From Pseudomonas paeninsulae (GTDB lineage: Bacteria > Pseudomonadota > Gammaproteobacteria > Pseudomonadales > Pseudomonadaceae): a stretch of 64,000 nt of DNA. The notes below the pieces were generated by a model that had not been told where the DNA came from, did not search any database, and worked only from the letters and a program-made list of their open reading frames with translations. The stretch lies in assembly GCF_035621475.1 (NCBI RefSeq), contig NZ_CP141799.1:3646501-3710500 (forward strand), given 5' to 3'. Position 1 is the first letter of the stretch, and each line of letters starts with the position of its first letter. Below are positions 32,318-40,432 of this stretch, in pieces. A program made the translations under genes and the position numbers.

Positions 32318-34489
32318 ATGAGCCTATCCATAGGTGTGGTACAGCAGGTTATCGGTGAGGTTTCGCTAGTCGGTAACGACGGCGTTACACGCCGTGTGAT
32401 TGAAGGCGACCGGGTGTTTCTCGGTGACCAGTTGGTTTCCGGGAGTGATGGCTCGGTGGCGATCAGGCTCGACCAGGGCGGCGAACTGGCCATGGGCAGC
32501 GCCAGCAGTCTGCTGCTCAGCCCTGCATTGCTCGCCGACGAAGCTGGCGCCGAGCCCGTGGAGCCGCTGATCAGCACCGCGCAGTTGCGGGAAATACAGG
32601 AGCTGCAGCGCGCTATCGCGGCGGGTGAAGACCCCAGCACTAATACCGAAGCTCCGGCGGCAGGCGCTCAGGCGGGCAGCAGTGGTGGTAGCAACAGTGG
32701 TCACTCGTTCGTCCTGTTGCAGGAGACGGCCGGCCAGCTAGAGGCGCAAATCGGTTTCGACACCGGGCCGCTGGCGTTGGCGAACCTCGATATCGTCTTG
32801 CCCAGCATGCTGGCGGACGCCGAGTCAGACGAGTCGATAGTGCCCGGCGAACCGGTCGTGCCGCCAGCTCCTCAGGTCACTGAACCGCCCGTGCTGGTGG
32901 TAGGTAGCAACGCCGACGATGTAGCGGGCGCGACTGCCCCCCACCTGCAGCCAAGCCCGCTGGATTCGGAGCCTGCTGGTATGCTGGCGGGTGGTTCAGG
33001 CAACGATGTGCTGATCGGTGATGCCGGCGGGACGCAGAGCCTGACCATACCAGGCAAGAACTACAACATCGCCCTGCTGGTGGACACCTCGGGCAGTATG
33101 GCCCGCGAGTCGGGTTCGGGAGAGTCGCGCATCCAGTTGACCAAGGATGCCTTGAGCCATCTGGCCAACCAACTCAAGGGTCATGATGGCGTGATCAACG
33201 TGCAACTGCTGCCGTTCAACAGTGATGTCGGCTCGGTCACCACTATCTACGGACTCAATGCGGTCAACGTCGGCATCCTGCTGTCCGCCATCGACGCCCT
33301 GAGCCTGACGGGGCACACCAATTACGAGGCGGCCCTGGCTGGGGCCAGCCAATGGTTCAACCAGCAGATCATCGGCGCCGGCGCAGACAGTGCTGGCAAT
33401 TTCGAACAACTGGCCTTTCTGCTCTCCGACGGACAGCCCACCATGTACCTGGATGAACAGGGCAACCCGGTGTTCGACACGGCCAACATCACCAATTTCC
33501 GTGACATCGACGAAGCCCTGCAGGCCGGGCGCGGCATGCTGCACGAAGGTATTGGCGGTGAGCAGATCCAACTGCACAGCATCAGTATCGGCTCGGCCAG
33601 TACCTCGGCGGTGCTGGATCTTTTCGACAATACCGCGCCGAGCGGTACGAGTTCGGTGAACCTGCCCGATGGCACGGTAGTGACCGCCCCGGCCGGCAGC
33701 TCGCAGATCGTCCACAGCGCCGAAGAGTTACAGGCCTTGCTCACGACCGGCTCCACCAGTGCTGGCGCGCTAGCGCTGGGCGATGATCAGCTCTCTGGCG
33801 GTGCGGGTGACGACATCCTGTTCGGCGACAGCTTGAACACCGACTTTCTCGCCTGGCCTGGGCACCCTGCCGGCAGTCATGACGGCCAGGGTTATCAGGC
33901 ACTGCTCGACTACCTGCAGGCCGGCAATGGCGGCGCAGCACCGAGCCTGACCCAGGTACGCGAATTTGTTGTCGATCAGGCCTTCGACCTGAGCCAGACC
34001 AGCGCCCCAGGCGGCAGTGATCTGCTCAACGGCGGCGACGGTAATGACATCCTGTTCGGCCAAAGTGGCAACGACAGGCTCATCGGTGGACAAGGCGACG
34101 ACCTCCTGATTGGCGGCAGCGGCCAGGATGTCTTTATCTGGAGTGCCGGCGAGCAGGGCCACGACCGCATCCTCGACTTCACCGTGGGCGGCCCCGAGGG
34201 CGACGCCCTGAATCTGCATGATCTGCTGGGCACAGAGGAATCCGGCGTTCTGGCCGATTACCTGAACTTCTCCGTGCTCGGCAGCGGCAGCTCCGTCAGC
34301 ACCCTGATCTCGATCAGCGCCGATGCCGGTGGGCCGCCGAGCCAGATGATCGAGCTGTCCGGCGTCGATCTGGCCGCGCACTACGAGGTCACTACCGGCC
34401 CAGGCGGCATGATCAACAGCGGCGCGGATACCACGCGAATGATCGACGGGTTGTTCGGCGACAACGCACTGCGACTGGATACGGTCTGA
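32318..34489 (+). CDS. Compact LapA-like RTX adhesin with vWA domain
   Basis: A 723-residue protein predicted to leave by a type I system. Residues 1-150 match the LapA-type retention module, including the AIAAGEDPS region and PAAG at 113-116, a dialanine site of the kind cut by LapG proteases. A vWA domain follows (about 248-460) with the MIDAS motif DTSGS at 256-260. Nonapeptide RTX repeats (GGSGNDVLIG near 224, GGAGDDILFG, GGDGNDILFGQSGNDRLIGG, then GGQGDDLLIGGSGQDVF) and a C-terminal type I secretion domain (HDRILDFTVGGPEGDALNLHDLL) complete it. The long tandem repeats of LapA are missing, so it is a miniature form. AGGAGAGAA precedes ATG 32318. No lapD, lapG or transporter genes are present in the window. 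Confidence 0.9.
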   Translation: MSLSIGVVQQVIGEVSLVGNDGVTRRVIEGDRVFLGDQLVSGSDGSVAIRLDQGGELAMGSASSLLLSPALLADEAGAEPVEPLISTAQLREIQELQRAIAAGEDPSTNTEAPAAGAQAGSSGGSNSGHSFVLLQETAGQLEAQIGFDTGPLALANLDIVLPSMLADAESDESIVPGEPVVPPAPQVTEPPVLVVGSNADDVAGATAPHLQPSPLDSEPAGMLAGGSGNDVLIGDAGGTQSLTIPGKNYNIALLVDTSGSMARESGSGESRIQLTKDALSHLANQLKGHDGVINVQLLPFNSDVGSVTTIYGLNAVNVGILLSAIDALSLTGHTNYEAALAGASQWFNQQIIGAGADSAGNFEQLAFLLSDGQPTMYLDEQGNPVFDTANITNFRDIDEALQAGRGMLHEGIGGEQIQLHSISIGSASTSAVLDLFDNTAPSGTSSVNLPDGTVVTAPAGSSQIVHSAEELQALLTTGSTSAGALALGDDQLSGGAGDDILFGDSLNTDFLAWPGHPAGSHDGQGYQALLDYLQAGNGGAAPSLTQVREFVVDQAFDLSQTSAPGGSDLLNGGDGNDILFGQSGNDRLIGGQGDDLLIGGSGQDVFIWSAGEQGHDRILDFTVGGPEGDALNLHDLLGTEESGVLADYLNFSVLGSGSSVSTLISISADAGGPPSQMIELSGVDLAAHYEVTTGPGGMINSGADTTRMIDGLFGDNALRLDTV

Positions 34490-34602
34490 AGACGCACACT
34501 GACACAGCCGCTCAGCACATCGAGCGGCTGCCTTACTTTGGCCCATACAAGGTCGTCCATGCATGGGCATGGGCAATATAGGCGCCCTGCGCCACCATCG
34601 GC

Positions 34603-34941
34603 TTATCCCAGCTGATCGACCATGACCGCGTTGGTGTATACCAAATCGCCGCCACTCGCCCGATGCCCGACCAGATGGAATTGGCCGCGTTTATCCGCAT
34701 CCAGATACACGCGCCACTGGATATCGGACAAGGGGCCGCACTCCGCCGGCGTACTCAACTCCATCGTGGTCACATCGGCATCGACCATGGCTTCTGCCTC
34801 GTGAGTCTTCTGCAAGCGCTCTTCGGCCTGTTCCAGGCGCAAATGCTCGGGTTCGCTGACATGAAACTGGAATTGGCCCATCGGCGTGGATTTTGTGGCG
34901 CCGCTGGCTTTGCACCAGCCTTCAATGGTTAAGGTATTCAT
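34603..34941 (-). CDS. Conserved small protein of unknown function
   Basis: A 112-residue soluble protein beginning MNTLTIEGWCKASGATKSTPMGQFQFHVSEPEHLR and ending WRVYLDADKRGQFHLVGHRASGGDLVYTNAVMVDQLG. The middle is a charged helix (LEQAEERLQKTHEAEAMVDA). AGGAGGTC lies before the ATG, an excellent RBS. I do not recognise the family. A decayed copy at 18985 preserves the same C-terminal pattern, so the gene has been duplicated once in this region and the end of the protein is the better conserved part. Confidence 0.72.
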   Translation of the reverse strand: MNTLTIEGWCKASGATKSTPMGQFQFHVSEPEHLRLEQAEERLQKTHEAEAMVDADVTTMELSTPAECGPLSDIQWRVYLDADKRGQFHLVGHRASGGDLVYTNAVMVDQLG

Positions 34942-35151
34942 GGCAAGACCTCCTGAAGTGGATGCATGGGAATCGTCATGCTCTCTCGTCCAATTTTAGA
35001 CAATCGGTGAGGGAGCTTTGATCCGTTGCCCCATGCCGCGAATCAGGACGCGTTGCCAGCAGGCTAGGTCGAAGGCTGCAGAGCAATGATCGAGACGGCG
35101 AGACGGCGGCCGTATCTGCCACTAGTCACTAACCGTTGCCTGGCGTTTGAA

Positions 35152-35170
35152 TACCGCAGTGATTGCGGTA
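35152..35170. promoter_or_regulatory. Small perfect stem-loop in the ppiC leader
   Basis: TACCGCA, GTGAT and TGCGGTA lie about 36 bases before the ppiC start. It could be an operator or a leader hairpin. Confidence 0.35.
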
Positions 35171-35205
35171 GGCTCTGCACCTTATTTAAAAAGGAGTAAT
35201 CCCCC

Positions 35206-35487
35206 ATGGCTAAAGCCACTGCTCGTCACATCCTGGTTGCATCCGAAGCCAAGTGCCTCGAACTGAAAGCCGCTATCGAAGGCGGTGCCGACTTCGCCCA
35301 GGTCGCCAAAGACAACTCCACCTGCCCGTCCAGCCGCAGCGGCGGCGACCTCGGTTCGTTCGGCCCAGGCCAGATGGTCAAGGAATTCGACGCCGTGGTG
35401 TTCAGCGCCCCGATCAATGCCGTGCAAGGCCCGGTGAAAACCCAGTTCGGTTACCACCTGCTCGAAGTCACCAGCCGCCAGGACTGA
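35206..35487 (+). CDS. ppiC: Parvulin-type peptidyl-prolyl isomerase PpiC
   Basis: A 93-residue free-standing parvulin that accelerates cis-trans isomerisation of prolyl bonds in the cytosol. ARHILVASEAKCLELKAAIEGGADFAQVAKDNSTCPSSRSGGDLGSFGPGQMVKEFD contains the active-site His, Cys and the GGDLG-F-G-GQMV signature. QFGYHLLEV supplies the second conserved His. It has no signal peptide. AAAAAGGAG lies before the ATG. It is followed by a perfect 14-bp inverted repeat. Confidence 0.95.
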   Translation: MAKATARHILVASEAKCLELKAAIEGGADFAQVAKDNSTCPSSRSGGDLGSFGPGQMVKEFDAVVFSAPINAVQGPVKTQFGYHLLEVTSRQD

Positions 35488-35493
35488 CTTTTT

Positions 35494-35525
35494 CGATCGT
35501 ACCTGTGCCTTGCACAGGTACGATC
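35494..35525. terminator. Perfect 14-bp stem-loop between ppiC and the CMD gene
   Basis: GATCGTACCTGTGC and GCACAGGTACGATC enclose a CTT loop between two convergent stops. Neither side has the T-run of a standard Rho-independent terminator, so the role is uncertain. Confidence 0.5.
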
Positions 35526-35534
35526 ACCCTCCCC

Positions 35535-35867
35535 CTAGCCACTGGCCTCAGCCTTCCCAATCACATCGTCCGCCCAACTCAACGCCGCAATGACTGTCGG
35601 GAAACCGATGGTACTGGTGAGCGAGAGCAAGGCGTGATGGATCTGTTCTGCCGTTGTACCGGCTTCCAGCGCCCGCCGGACATGGCTATGCACCGCGCCC
35701 TCGGAGCGGATGGCCGCCGCGGCGCCAAGCTGCACCAGTTGAATGACCTGTTCCTCCAGCGGGCCGGCATGCCGCACGGCCTTGCCCAGCGCCTCTACCG
35801 CATCGAAATATTCCGGGTGCTGCTTGCGCAAGCGTTGATAGGTCTCGAGTTCTCTTTTCTTTTGCAT
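35535..35867 (-). CDS. Carboxymuconolactone decarboxylase (AhpD-like) family protein
   Basis: The 110-residue single-domain protein carries the CMD/AhpD helical fold: LGKAVRHAGPLEEQVIQLVQLGAAAAIRSEGAVHSHVRRALEAGTTAEQIHHALL. The AhpD peroxidase motif CxxC is absent (the position reads SEGAVHSH), so a thiol peroxidase role is unlikely. Members of this type are often annotated as CMD family with unknown substrate. GAGGAGACC precedes the ATG. No aromatic pathway genes are adjacent. Confidence 0.85.
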   Translation of the reverse strand: MQKKRELETYQRLRKQHPEYFDAVEALGKAVRHAGPLEEQVIQLVQLGAAAAIRSEGAVHSHVRRALEAGTTAEQIHHALLSLTSTIGFPTVIAALSWADDVIGKAEASG

Positions 35868-36235
35868 ACTGGTCTCCTCATGCCGGAAGTACGCCGGAGC
35901 TTGCCCTTCGGTTCAGGCAGAGCGGCTTTAGTCAGGGTAGTCCCCTGGCGCGAAAGATCATGGATTACGGCCAGACGGCCTCCCGCCACACTGCACGTCG
36001 TGGCCCAAGCTGCCGAGCGGAGTATGCGCGGCCATGTCGACCCGCCAGCGCTATTCCAGCACACGCAGTAACCCAGGACAGGCGGGACTGACTGCGCCTG
36101 AACGCAGGCTAGAGCATGGCGCAGAGCGCGGACACCGACGAAGAAAGGCCCGCAGGACGCGGGCCAGGGAGCCATGGTGTAAAAAATGCACCTCTATGTC
36201 TTCAGTTGAGCAAGACCCCGCCACGCGGCTTGTAC

Positions 36236-36622
36236 TCAATTGCGGCGATAATCGCGCTGATCGCGCTGATCGCGATAATCACGGCGATCGCGATGGTTAC
36301 GCTGGTCGCGATGGCCACGATCATTGCGATAGTCACCATGAACCTCGCGGACCGGCACGGCCACGTAGCGAACCTGTCGTGGTGCGTAGCCATTGCGATG
36401 ATGCCGGTTGTGGCGTGGTGCGTAATGCACTACCCGTTGCGGCTGGCGGTAATCATGGCGTTGTCTATCGTCATGCGAATTATTGAACGCAGAAACCAGC
36501 AACGCGCCGACTGCAACGCCGGCGATTACGGGAACGACTTGGCTTCGCTCGAAAGCGGAAGCACTGCCTGCCGCCACAAGACAACCGGCCAATAGTACTA
36601 CCTTGCAAATTCGACTAAGCAT
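36236..36622 (-). CDS. Secreted basic His/Arg/Tyr-rich protein
   Basis: The 128-residue protein has a signal peptide (MLSRICKVVLLAGCLVAAGSASA), a hydrophobic stretch (VVPVIAGVAVGALLVSAF) and then a highly charged, repetitive tail rich in His, Arg, Asp and Tyr (HDYRQPQRVVHYAPRHNRHH and repeated HRDQRNHRDRRDYRDQ-type units). It resembles RcnB/YXWGXW-type periplasmic proteins in composition only. The CAGGAGGTAC RBS before ATG 36622 is very strong. The tail is encoded by a degenerate GATCGCG-containing repeat. It could bind metal through histidines; that is speculation from composition. Confidence 0.75.
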   Translation of the reverse strand: MLSRICKVVLLAGCLVAAGSASAFERSQVVPVIAGVAVGALLVSAFNNSHDDRQRHDYRQPQRVVHYAPRHNRHHRNGYAPRQVRYVAVPVREVHGDYRNDRGHRDQRNHRDRRDYRDQRDQRDYRRN

Positions 36623-36953
36623 AAGTACCTCCTGGTATCCAAGGGGACGTATTCCCCTACGTCCATCAAACAACGGTTACGCGTCAGCTGAGGTCAGCCG
36701 TGAGTAAGCCGCGGGTAAAGATTCACAAGGCTACCCGCGATCCAGGGCGATGCGCAGCGGCGCCGACTGGACGCCCACGCTGAAGCGTGGAGCCATCGGT
36801 TGCATGGATTGCCAGGGCTGGGCTAAACACTTGCAAGCGGCCAGGGAGTCTGAGGACGCGCACCGACCGCGCCCTCGATCAACGGAATAGGGCCGCGCTT
36901 GATAGACAGGTATACTCGCGCCCCACTTTTCCCTCGGCAGCCGCGGACCTTCC
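36623..36953. other. Intergenic stretch with a REP palindrome
   Basis: These 331 bases hold a REP copy at 36773-36798 and no supported gene. The divergent promoters of the genes on both sides must lie here. Confidence 0.5.
36773..36798. repeat. REP palindrome
   Basis: GCCCACGC, TGAA and GCGTGGAGCC form the single-stem form of the RAYT-associated family, 30 kb from the RAYT gene. Confidence 0.6.
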
Positions 36954-37211
36954 ATGACCAGCACTCACTCGCCTGACCCAACGCTCGCCGCTCAGCCTGC
37001 CGACGTTGAACCCGCTACAGCCGCAGCCAGCGAGCCGACCGCGGCAAAGAAACCCGGCCTGCCAGGCTTTGCCTCGCTGTTTTCCGCCGCAGCAGACGCC
37101 TCAGCTAAAAACGACGGCCAGGCCTGGCACCTGAAAGGCAATAAATCCGCTCACGAAAAGAAGATCGGCCCGGCACCGAATGGCACCCGCCGCTCCATGG
37201 GCAAGCGCTAA
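36954..37211 (+). CDS. Small alanine-rich conserved protein
   Basis: An 85-residue hydrophilic protein. The N-terminal half is proline/alanine-rich and probably disordered. The C-terminal half has a lysine-rich end (WHLKGNKSAHEKKIGPAPNGTRRSMGKR). GGCAGCCGCGGACC lies before ATG 36954, which is a modest RBS. I associate the GNKSxHEKxIG and RRSMGKR pattern with conserved Pseudomonas proteins of unknown function. No signal peptide or membrane segment. Confidence 0.7.
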   Translation: MTSTHSPDPTLAAQPADVEPATAAASEPTAAKKPGLPGFASLFSAAADASAKNDGQAWHLKGNKSAHEKKIGPAPNGTRRSMGKR

Positions 37212-37250
37212 CAGCACTAACGCCGCGCCCGGCGCGTGTAGCACGCACCC

Positions 37251-38129
37251 TCAACCCAGGCGTAGACGCCCGTACAGCCAGCCACCACAGACGTTGATCA
37301 GCAGCCCGAGCATGACCAGTAGCGCGCCAAGCACTTGCAGCGGCCCGAGGCGTTCATCGAGCAGCAGCGCCGAAGACGTTAGCCCCACCACCGGCACCAG
37401 CAGCGAGAACGGCGCCACCTGGCTGGCCGGGTAGCGCGACAGCAGGCGGCTCCACAGGCCATAGCCGAGAATGGTCGCGCCGAACGCCAGGTAGATCAGC
37501 ACCAGGATCGAATCCAGGTTGATCCCACGCAGGGCGGCCTCGATCACCTCGGGCCCTTCAAGAAACCAGGACAGCGCCAGGAATGGTAGCGGCGGCACCA
37601 GGCTGCCCCACACCACCAGACCCACCAGGTTCACCTTGCCCAGCTTGCGCGTGACGATATTGCCCAGCGCCCACATAGACGCCGCTCCGATGGTCAGGAA
37701 AAACCCGGCCATGGTCATCAGCCGGTCGCCCTGCAGGCCGATCAACAGCAAACCAGCCGCCGCCACCAACAACCCGAACAGATTTGCCATGCGCAGACGC
37801 TCGCCGAGAAACAGCGCGGCGAACAACAGGGTGAAGAACGCCTGGGATTGCAACACCAGCGAAGCCAGGCCCGCCGGCATGCCCACCGACATGGCATAGA
37901 ACAGGAAGGCGAACTGGCCCAGCGAGATGGTCAGCCCGTAAAGCAGCAGCCAGCGCAACGGGATCTGCGGGCGCTTGATGAACAGAATCGCCGGAAAGGC
38001 TGCGAGCATGAAACGCAACGCACCCAGCAGCATCGGCGGCATGTCATGCAGGCCGATCTTGATCACCACGAAGTTCAGACCCCAGACGATGATCACGACC
38101 AGCGCCAACAGCAAATCCTTGGGCGACAC
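37251..38129 (-). CDS. EamA/DMT-family exporter
   Basis: A 292-residue inner-membrane protein with about ten hydrophobic spans in two EamA repeats. It begins LLLALVVIIVWGLNFVVIKIGLHDMPPMLLGALRFMLAA, the first repeat. GSLVPPLPFLALSWF and ILVLIYLAFGATILGYGLWSRLLSRYPASQVAPFSLLVPVVGLTSSALLLDERL lie in the second, with the typical end-of-family ALLVMLGLLINV. It resembles the amino-acid metabolite exporters of the RhaT/YedA class. Substrate is not predictable. It is unlinked to a metabolic gene here. Confidence 0.92.
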   Translation of the reverse strand: MSPKDLLLALVVIIVWGLNFVVIKIGLHDMPPMLLGALRFMLAAFPAILFIKRPQIPLRWLLLYGLTISLGQFAFLFYAMSVGMPAGLASLVLQSQAFFTLLFAALFLGERLRMANLFGLLVAAAGLLLIGLQGDRLMTMAGFFLTIGAASMWALGNIVTRKLGKVNLVGLVVWGSLVPPLPFLALSWFLEGPEVIEAALRGINLDSILVLIYLAFGATILGYGLWSRLLSRYPASQVAPFSLLVPVVGLTSSALLLDERLGPLQVLGALLVMLGLLINVCGGWLYGRLRLG

Positions 38130-38253
38130 AGCGCTTCCTCATCTTCACGGGTGAGCGGCCATTAGAGCAGCGCCGGCATATCGCCTATATACACAGTCGC
38201 TAAACAAAACAGCCACACAGTCCGTCGCGCGCCGCTGCGCTGTGGCCTTACTT

Positions 38254-38451
38254 ATGAGCCGGTCTGATTTTCCCCTGCTTGCCCTCCCGCCAGTGTTCCT
38301 CAGCGGACTCTGCAAAGGCGGCTTCGGCGGCGCGCTCGGCGTGTGGAGCGGCCGGTGGCTGTAATCGCGGGTCAGTCACCGCTGGTTCTACCGTATCGCC
38401 CGCCTGGGCATGTTGCTGGCGGGCGTCCAGCTGATCTGGCGCAACCTCTAA
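38254..38451 (+). pseudogene. Internally deleted TauE/SafE-family exporter gene
   Basis: One reading frame encodes MSRSDFPLLALPPVFLSGLCKGGFGGALGV, the start of a TauE/SafE sulfite-exporter-type protein. It runs directly into WSGRWL, a TAA stop, and SRVSHRWFYRIARLGMLLAGVQLIWR, the end of the same family. About 180 residues of the middle are missing and a single nonsense codon lies near the join; otherwise both parts are in the same frame. No functional transporter can result. Confidence 0.85.
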
Positions 38452-38537
38452 TCGCGCGACTCAGGACGAGAGAGGCGCGACTGGCGGATGCTTGACGACG
38501 CTGTTATCCAAGCGCCACACCCAACTGGAGACTCCCC

Positions 38538-38726
38538 ATGAGCCGAGCGACGTTTCACCGACAACGCGCCGAACAGGCGGCCGCCGAGGCCAGACGCCTG
38601 CTGGCCGAACAGGAAACCTTGGGCGCGCGCTGGCTGCCCTGGGTGGCGAGCGAACTCTACCGCCTGAGCCCGGCCGAATATGCCGCCATGGTGCGCCGTG
38701 AACTGGAGCGCCTCACGGCGCAGTAA
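38538..38726 (+). CDS. Small helical protein of unknown function
   Basis: A 62-residue charged protein, MSRATFHRQRAEQAAAEARRLLAEQETLG followed by WLPWVASELYRLSPAEYAAMVRRELERL. It is almost wholly helical and soluble. GGAGACTCCCC precedes the ATG. It follows the TauE/SafE relic and is convergent with the oxidoreductase gene, six bases apart. I do not recognise a family. Confidence 0.65.
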   Translation: MSRATFHRQRAEQAAAEARRLLAEQETLGARWLPWVASELYRLSPAEYAAMVRRELERLTAQ

Positions 38727-38731
38727 CGCCG

Positions 38732-39457
38732 TCATGGCTCCTGCAGCCCCAGCTCCTGGCGTAATTGGCGGGCGGTGAGCATTTTTGCCGAGAGGCCGCT
38801 GCCGTAGTCGAATTGTTTGGCGCTGCTCAGCGGCCCGACGATCACCGGGTCGAAACCGGCGTCGGTAACCAGCCTGGCCGCCACCTGCAACGCGGCGCTG
38901 TTGTCGCCGGCCAGCGGAATCGCCAGTTTCTCCCCGCGGCGATGGGCCTGGCTGCGCAGAGTGAAGGCGGTGATGGCATTGAACGCACGCACCAAGCGCA
39001 CGCCCGGCAGATAACTCTGGGATGCGAGTCCGGCGCCGAGACTGCGCGCCTCTTGCGCCATTGCACCGTCGCGCGCGGGGATCGGGTTGCCGGCATCGAG
39101 CAGCACTTTGCCAGCCAGCTCCGCCGCATAGTCACGGCCGATCTGCGGCGTGGCCGCGTAAGGCACGGCGAGCAGCACCACCTCGCCGAAAGCCGCAGCC
39201 TCACGCGGCGTACCGACCCGCGCCCTGGGGCCAAGCTCATCGGCCAACGACTGCAAACGCTCGGGGTGCCGCGAAGAGATCAGCACCTCATGCCCGGCCT
39301 CCACCCACAGCCGCGCCAGCGCGCTGCCGATATTGCCGGTACCAATGATGCCGATCCTCGAGACGCCCGCTGCATCCTCGGCGTGCGGCAGATTACCCGC
39401 CAGCACCAGGCTGATGCCCAACAGACAGCTGGCAAGCCACTGGAGAGGTAACTTCAT
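38732..39457 (-). CDS. Exported NADP-binding F420 reductase-like protein
   Basis: The 241-residue protein has an N-terminal signal-like segment (MKLPLQWLASCLLGISLVLAGNLPHAEDAA). A Rossmann NADPH-binding domain of the NADPH:F420 oxidoreductase/NpdG type follows: RIGIIGTGNIGSALARLWVEAGHEVLISSRHPERL, FGEVVLLAVPYAATPQI, VLLDAGNPIP and VRAFNAIT. Close relatives are cytosolic, so a signal peptide on a NADP-binding domain is unusual, though some exported versions exist in Pseudomonas. GAGGACGCG lies before ATG 39457. Substrate is unknown. Confidence 0.82.
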   Translation of the reverse strand: MKLPLQWLASCLLGISLVLAGNLPHAEDAAGVSRIGIIGTGNIGSALARLWVEAGHEVLISSRHPERLQSLADELGPRARVGTPREAAAFGEVVLLAVPYAATPQIGRDYAAELAGKVLLDAGNPIPARDGAMAQEARSLGAGLASQSYLPGVRLVRAFNAITAFTLRSQAHRRGEKLAIPLAGDNSAALQVAARLVTDAGFDPVIVGPLSSAKQFDYGSGLSAKMLTARQLRQELGLQEP

Positions 39458-39666
39458 CGCGTCCTCCTCGTGCATGACGCAACGGCCGCCATCGGCCTAA
39501 GCCACACAACCTGAGGAAAGGATAGAAAAGCAATCGGGATCTTCCGCCGCCGCATGTCGCGACTTGGCGCTTGGCGTGGTGGAGCTGACGAGTGGTTGCC
39601 ACTCGGCCTTGCCCTTGAACGGGCAAGGCCACCGCCAGCAGGCAATCACCCTCATGTGCTGGCCGG

Positions 39667-40098
39667 TTACTTCACCAGCAGCACCGGCATCGACACTTCA
39701 TGAACCACCCGCGTGGCCACTGAGCCCAGCAGCATGCCGGTGAAACTGCCCAGGCCGCGCGTGCCCATCACCACGGTGTCACAGCCCAGTTGATCGGCGA
39801 ACTCGCTCACCTGTGCCGCCACATTGCCGAGCGCCGTGTGCGCCTTGTAACTGATACCAGCGGCCTTTAGCTGATCGGCCGGCCACACGAGGGTCTCGGA
39901 CGCGGTGGCCTGCAGTGACTGCTGCATTTGCTCGATGATCGCGCCAGTCACGTACTCGCCATACAACACCGGTTCGTGTTGCACATTGAGCAGATGCACC
40001 TTCAGCGTCGCAGCATGATCACGGGCGAAGTCGATGACGTACTGCAGAGCACGCTTGGAGCTGTCCGAGCCATCGAATGCAACCAATACCTTGCGCAT
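39667..40098 (-). CDS. Universal stress protein, UspA family
   Basis: A 143-residue single Usp domain: MRKVLVAFDGSDSSKRALQYVIDFA, LLNVQHEPVLYGEYVTG, LGCDTVVMGTRGLGSFTGMLLGSVATRVVHEVSMPVLLVK. The ATP-binding signature G-2X-G-9X-G(S/T) is present as GTRGLGSFTGMLLGS. Usp proteins accumulate under stress and starvation. AGGAGACAGGC precedes ATG 40098. The gene is monocistronic by position. Confidence 0.93.
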   Translation of the reverse strand: MRKVLVAFDGSDSSKRALQYVIDFARDHAATLKVHLLNVQHEPVLYGEYVTGAIIEQMQQSLQATASETLVWPADQLKAAGISYKAHTALGNVAAQVSEFADQLGCDTVVMGTRGLGSFTGMLLGSVATRVVHEVSMPVLLVK

Positions 40099-40432
40099 AG
40101 CCTGTCTCCTCTGCTGATTCACGACAAGCATAGACCAGGGTATCGAGCAGTCAGTTGCGCCAGGACAATGTTGGCAGCAATGCACATTCGGCCCGAGCGG
40201 CCAGCGCCTGGACGATTTGCACCGATCAAACGGCGGCCAGCAGCCACCCGCTAGCGCTGCCGAAGGGGTCATGGTCAATCAAAGGGTGCCAGGCGCAGGC
40301 GGAGCGATTAAAATCCGTGGTCTAACTCCGTAGCCCTGGTTTTCTGCTGGCCGCCGCTCATCTGGACGTGGCATCACCGGTAAAACCTCACGGCCGGCTA
40401 CTTACTCACCCGCACAGACCAAGAGAATCCGC
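40099..40432. other. Intergenic stretch, nothing recognised
   Basis: These 334 bases separate the divergent uspA-type and YebC-type genes. I see no repeat, hairpin or frame that I can support. Confidence 0.5.
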
